Of a stretch of DNA of 5,551 bases, positions 4,819-5,551 are shown in pieces. A program made the translations under genes and the position numbers. Source of the DNA: Acetobacteraceae bacterium (GTDB lineage: Bacteria > Pseudomonadota > Alphaproteobacteria > Acetobacterales > Acetobacteraceae); NCBI GenBank assembly GCA_030039695.1, contig JASHVB010000371.1, positions 1 to 5,551 on the forward strand. Direction: 5' to 3'. Each line of letters opens with the position of its first letter. Positions within the stretch are counted from its first letter, which is position 1. The notes beneath the pieces are model-generated. The model did no database searches. It saw only the letters and a program-made list of their open reading frames with translations, and was not told the origin of the DNA.

Positions 4819-5551
4819 CTACCGCAGCAACTCGCGGCATTCGGCGAGGATCGGAATATCAAGTCCGGTGGGGAACCTGTCGACCATGGCACGAAGCATG
4901 TCCCGTTCCTTCGCCGCGGCATCGCACTCTTCCGCGAGCCTGACCAGGTCGCGGGCGGCGTGCAGTTCGAAAAGGCGAGCTCGCTGTTCACTGGATCGCG
5001 CAATTGCCCGTTGGTAACAGCGCCTCGCGGCTTGGTGGTGTCCGTCGTTCTGCCAGAGGCGGCCACGCAGCCGGATGATTTCGGCAAGGTGATCTTTTTC
5101 CTCTGTCGCCTCGGCGAGGTGCTCGGCTTCGCTTAGACTGGCGCGGGCCGCCTCGAATTGGCGCGCCCGGAACTGGTAGTCGGCGAGGATCGTCATATTG
5201 CGTGCGAGCATGAACATGCCGTTCACCCTGCGCCACAGGGCGATGCCCCGCTGCAGGTCCTCCAGACCTCCTTCTTCATCGCCAAGATCGAACAGCGCAG
5301 GTCCTCGATGCAGCAACACGTTGCCGATGCGAGCATGAAATCGGTATTTTTTGCAAATATCGATGGCGCGATCAGCGCAGGCGACTGCCTCCGCATAGCG
5401 TCCAAAGCCGCGCAGGGCGGAAATGCGGGAAACACTTGCCCACACAATGGAGAACAAGTGTCCACGGTCCAGGGCAATGACCATGCTTTGCTCCGAAATC
5501 GCCAGGGACCGTTCAAATTGGCCCATCATCCGCGCGGACATTTCGATGTAA
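4819..5551 (-). CDS. C-terminal TPR region of an adenylate-cyclase/AAA-ATPase-type regulatory protein (partial)
   Basis: The minus-strand frame is open to the right edge, so the protein's N-terminal part lies outside the window; about 243 residues are visible and the stop is TAG at 4821-4819. The segment is a helical solenoid of TPR-like repeats: GQFERSLAISEQSM, FGRYAEAVACADRAIDI, GDEEGGLEDLQRGIALW, RQFEAARASLSEAEHLAE and NDGHHQAARRCYQRAIA. The order LAEIIRLRGRL, CYQRAIA, ARLFELHAARDLVRL and a closing FPTGLDIPILAECRELL is the stereotyped tail of large proteobacterial proteins that carry a class III nucleotide cyclase or winged-helix/LuxR-type DNA-binding domain, an AAA/NB-ARC-like ATPase and then TPRs. 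Which N-terminal domain it has cannot be known here. An internal ATG at 5541 is unlikely to be the real start, since the frame continues upstream (Tyr-Ile-Glu). It converges on the GS-like gene with six bases between stop codons; no functional link is implied. Confidence 0.82.
   Translation of the reverse strand, partial: YIEMSARMMGQFERSLAISEQSMVIALDRGHLFSIVWASVSRISALRGFGRYAEAVACADRAIDICKKYRFHARIGNVLLHRGPALFDLGDEEGGLEDLQRGIALWRRVNGMFMLARNMTILADYQFRARQFEAARASLSEAEHLAEATEEKDHLAEIIRLRGRLWQNDGHHQAARRCYQRAIARSSEQRARLFELHAARDLVRLAEECDAAAKERDMLRAMVDRFPTGLDIPILAECRELLR

Noticed and set aside
1..5551. CRISPR arrays, tRNA/rRNA genes, tandem repeats, riboswitches
   Set aside because: No regularly spaced repeats, cloverleaf-like segments or recognisable riboswitch core were seen on reading both strands.

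Overview
The window comes from a GC-rich bacterial chromosome or megaplasmid. Gene families, codon use (mostly G/C third positions) and the adenylate-cyclase/AAA-type TPR protein at the right edge suggest a soil or plant-associated alpha- or beta-proteobacterium such as a Bradyrhizobium- or Burkholderia-like organism. This is an inference from style and families; no rRNA or other taxonomic marker is present.

Left block (about 1-2452, + strand): a tightly packed catabolic operon. A PuuE-type polysaccharide-deacetylase-family hydrolase is joined by an ATGA stop/start overlap to a FAD-dependent monooxygenase closely resembling 6-hydroxynicotinate 3-monooxygenase (NicC). Twenty bases further on, behind a strong GGAGGG ribosome binding site, comes the N-terminal piece of a DmpA/P1-family aminopeptidase. 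Its homology stops after about 34 codons, so it is a broken gene. The layout suggests a route that hydroxylates an N-heteroaromatic or aromatic acid and hydrolyses an amide-type C-N bond. The monooxygenase has lost two of the histidines that line the NicC active site (from memory of the family), so nicotinate itself is probably not the substrate.

Middle block (about 2400-3318): a degenerate intergenic stretch of roughly 900 bases. It holds the breakpoint of the truncated aminopeptidase, a small minus-strand reading frame with protein-like composition but an uncertain start, a GC-rich stem-loop just beyond that frame's stop, a 51-codon plus-strand frame of doubtful status, and near its right end a good sigma70-like promoter. 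It looks like a rearrangement scar, but no transposase or terminal inverted repeat was recognised.

Right block (3319-5551): a 497-residue glutamine-synthetase-superfamily enzyme on the + strand, of the non-canonical kind (GS-III-like/gamma-glutamyl-amine ligase) often tied to amine catabolism. It faces, with only 6 bases between the stop codons, the C-terminal TPR part of a large signalling ATPase/cyclase-type protein on the minus strand, which runs off the window.

Taken together the genes suggest nitrogen scavenging: an operon attacking a cyclic or aromatic N-compound, and a separately promoted ligase that could gamma-glutamylate an amine. No complete new system such as a defence locus or CRISPR is visible. 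The most interesting points are the altered flavoprotein active site, the unusual deacetylase-monooxygenase pairing and the broken third gene.
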